From: Planctomycetaceae bacterium
GTDB lineage: Bacteria > Planctomycetota > Planctomycetia > Planctomycetales > Planctomycetaceae
Assembly (NCBI GenBank): GCA_021732995.1
Contig: JAKFWA010000071.1
Coordinates: 1 to 64,000 of the forward strand
DNA length: 64,000 bases
Reading direction: 5' to 3'
Positions 62,226-64,000 of this stretch are shown piece after piece (positions within the stretch are counted from its first letter, which is position 1; each line of letters begins with the position of its first letter). Made by a program: the position numbers and the translations under genes. A model generated the notes under the pieces. The model ran no database searches and had not been told where the DNA came from. It saw only the letters and a list, made by a program, of their open reading frames with translations.

Positions 62226-63752
62226 ATGGCGGATCAGGAACTACAGCCCGATGCCACCGATCAGCCGCGCCGCGCGACGCTGGCCTGGCTGGGACATCCG
62301 TGGGTTCTGTTGACGATCGGCATCGTGATATTGCTCGGCGGCTGGGTCGGCGCAGGCGTTGTGGCGGAAGCCCGGCGACAAGACGCCGTCTACCGACTGG
62401 AACGCGAAGGGCGTGTCGACCTGAACTCGTTTCTGGGGTGTGGGCTATCGCCCACGATCGGTCGTCTGCCGGCCTGGTTGCCCGAGTTCGTCGGCGACAG
62501 ATTGCCCCTGTCATGGCAGTCCAGGTCGCCTGAATTCACGGGATGTCGATTTCTCGGCCGAGCGACAGACGCCGATGTCGCCCTGGTCAATCGCATTCCC
62601 GAAATCAGAATCATCGAGTTTGAGGACGCAGGGGGGCTTTCAGAAGCCAGTCTCATCAACTCCATCGCCAGCCATGATCTTTACATGCTGTCGTTTGAAG
62701 CTCCTTACCGGCCGACCGCAGCCCAATATACGGCGCTGACGGAAAAGGGGATTCTCTTAAACTTATCAACGCTGGCTGGCCCCTTTGACCAACATGCCAT
62801 CGACAGTATCAGTAGGTTACAAGGTTTGGACTATCTGACACTGGAAGGTCCCGCGACCGCAGCCAACCTCGGCGGGCTCACGAAGCACAGCTTTGCTCGC
62901 AGCATTGAGTGGCACCATTCTCAACTGACCGATGAGCAGTTTGCACAGCTTCACGGCAGCGGTCGGTTCGCAAGTCTGGACCTCAAGGCAACTCGCCTGA
63001 CCGCCAAGTCCTGGCCGCTGCTCTCGAGTATTAACGCAGCGTCACTCAGTCTCGAAAGTCCTCATATTACCGATGAGACGCTCCGTTATCTGGCGAGGAA
63101 CGAGGAACTCAGCGGGATCAACTTAAGCGGTGGCGCAATCACTGATCAGGGCATCGCCGAGCTGTCTTCAGCTTCGAAGCTCGGCCATTTGCAATTGGAC
63201 ACAGCAACCGGGCTCAGCCTCGCGAGTGCGCGTTCTCTTTCCAGCATGCCAACGCTACGCAGCATTACCCTGCTGGATGCTTCGGACGTCACCGATGAGT
63301 GGCTCACCGAATTGACCCGACTGGAACTGGGCTCGCTCGATCTCAACCATTCGCAAGTTACCGATGCCGGGGTCGCGGCTCTGGCAAATCAAAAAGAGCT
63401 GTTTCGAATCAGCCTGGCTGGAAGTCGAGTCACCGACGCCTGCCTGTCGACGCTGGCCATGCTGCAACCCGATTACGCCGATTTGCGATCTACAGCCATC
63501 ACCGATTCCGGCCTGCTGCACTACTGGATGCTGGCAGGCCCCGACGCTGATATCAGACTGCACGTTGCAGGCACACCGATCACCAAGGCCGGGGTGGATG
63601 AGTTTCTCAAGCGGTGCCCGAGCGCGATGATCATCGGCGTGCCGGGATGCGAACCGGATGCCAATCATTATTGGTTCATCCCGCTGAAGCGAAAAACTAC
63701 CGCTTTGACGAAGTCCTCAGAGTTAGTCAGTCTTTCGCAGGATACACCGTGA
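62226..63752 (+). CDS. Membrane-anchored leucine-rich-repeat protein
   Basis: A 508-residue protein from ATG 62226; the longer frame from 61941 is non-coding by context. A single membrane segment near residue 28-48 (HPWVLLTIGIVILLGGWVGA) anchors a ~430-residue region of LRRs of the ~24-residue type, e.g. SLSLESPHITDETLRYLARN, GINLSGGAITDQGIAELSSA, SLDLNHSQVTDAGVAALANQ, where IxDxxL positions recur. This FBXL/internalin-like fold usually mediates protein binding. A paralogue begins 26 bases downstream. Function unknown. Confidence 0.88.
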   Translation: MADQELQPDATDQPRRATLAWLGHPWVLLTIGIVILLGGWVGAGVVAEARRQDAVYRLEREGRVDLNSFLGCGLSPTIGRLPAWLPEFVGDRLPLSWQSRSPEFTGCRFLGRATDADVALVNRIPEIRIIEFEDAGGLSEASLINSIASHDLYMLSFEAPYRPTAAQYTALTEKGILLNLSTLAGPFDQHAIDSISRLQGLDYLTLEGPATAANLGGLTKHSFARSIEWHHSQLTDEQFAQLHGSGRFASLDLKATRLTAKSWPLLSSINAASLSLESPHITDETLRYLARNEELSGINLSGGAITDQGIAELSSASKLGHLQLDTATGLSLASARSLSSMPTLRSITLLDASDVTDEWLTELTRLELGSLDLNHSQVTDAGVAALANQKELFRISLAGSRVTDACLSTLAMLQPDYADLRSTAITDSGLLHYWMLAGPDADIRLHVAGTPITKAGVDEFLKRCPSAMIIGVPGCEPDANHYWFIPLKRKTTALTKSSELVSLSQDTP

Positions 63753-63777
63753 GTTCGGTTGGCCGAGAGACTTCAGC

Positions 63778-64000
63778 ATGCAACAGGATGAAGAGACATC
63801 ACCCGGCACTACTGACCGGCCACAGACAACGATGTGGTCGTGGCTGATGAGCCCCTGGCTGCTGTTGATACTCGGGAGTGTAACCGCGCTGCTGTTGTGG
63901 GTGGGCTGTGGAGTCTGGATCGAATATCGGCGGGCGGCGGTGCTGGCCGAACTTCGAGCGTCACCCGGCCTTGATGTGAGGGACCTTGGAGACAAGCGAT
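63778..64000 (+). CDS. Partial protein, paralogue of the preceding LRR protein (cut by window edge)
   Basis: An open frame from ATG 63778 to the window end (74 codons). Its start mirrors the preceding gene: acidic N-terminus (MQQDEETSPGTTDRPQT), then one membrane segment (MSPWLLLILGSVTALLLWVG) and a short basic linker (RRAAVLAELRASPGLDVR) that matches the RREDAVYRL..GRVDL region of the neighbour in order and spacing. It probably continues into LRRs outside the window. The two genes form a tandem pair. Confidence 0.6.
   Translation, partial: MQQDEETSPGTTDRPQTTMWSWLMSPWLLLILGSVTALLLWVGCGVWIEYRRAAVLAELRASPGLDVRDLGDKR

Overview
The window looks like a chromosomal segment of a planctomycete (Planctomycetota, probably a Planctomycetaceae-type organism). 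The support is two DUF1501 Tat-exported proteins, an LEPR-XLL-type giant surface protein, a FHA-free Ser/Thr kinase with a planctomycete-style helical N-terminus, several large proteins of a planctomycete-only look, many palindromic intergenic repeats, and a moderately high GC content. All calls come from reading the sequence and from knowledge of protein families; no database search was run.

Left end, 1-10.8 kb: this is the most unusual region. An intact tRNA-Pro(UGG) gene lies on the minus strand at 10735-10809. To its left are five truncated copies of a tRNA-Pro-like 3' end (about 8877, 6833, 5016, 4469 and 885), in the same orientation. Each is followed by a small hairpin in the position of a tRNA terminator, and at least four carry the same non-tRNA arm (AAAAGTTCWAACG). 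Between successive copies sit small cargo modules of 0.5-3.6 kb: ArsR regulator plus START-like protein; a frameshifted erythromycin esterase; a START-like pseudogene, MarR regulator and DUF1398 protein; a four-helix-bundle (S23) protein; a cupin protein plus a planctomycete hypothetical; and a DUF6331-like protein. No integrase is present. The best reading is a tandem array of tiny, non-autonomous elements stacked at one tRNA attachment site.

11-31 kb: mostly minus-strand or mixed single genes: a PQQ-like beta-propeller protein, an orphan sensor kinase, small membrane and lipoproteins, a 1335-residue helical protein, PAS, Nudix, DUF1501 and cupin proteins, tRNA-Gly(GCC), trigger factor and a methyltransferase. 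At 28.9-31.3 kb there is a lower-GC three-gene minus-strand cassette with a CAP12/Pycsar-type TIR-like effector and a second Rossmann-like protein with a C-terminal membrane anchor. It is a candidate defence module without a visible cyclase.

31.8-46.7 kb: a giant secreted LEPR-XLL protein with three tandem ~270-residue modules, an S9 peptidase, a Ser/Thr kinase, a medium-chain reductase, DUF3916, thiazole synthase ThiG and an atypical Nramp-like transporter lacking the metal-binding motifs.

46.8-57.5 kb: a type II secretion/type IV pilus-like operon (minus strand: secretin-N-domain protein, GspE, GspF, GspG, GspH-like). The secretin-like gene has no recognisable beta-barrel domain, and a PilO/GspM-like protein with cadherin-like repeats is divergently encoded. 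Right end: a second DUF1501 protein, a membrane-anchored C39-like peptidase, a Uma2-like protein, and two leucine-rich-repeat paralogues, the second cut by the window edge. Families of short palindromes and a ~190 bp MITE-like repeat are scattered between genes.
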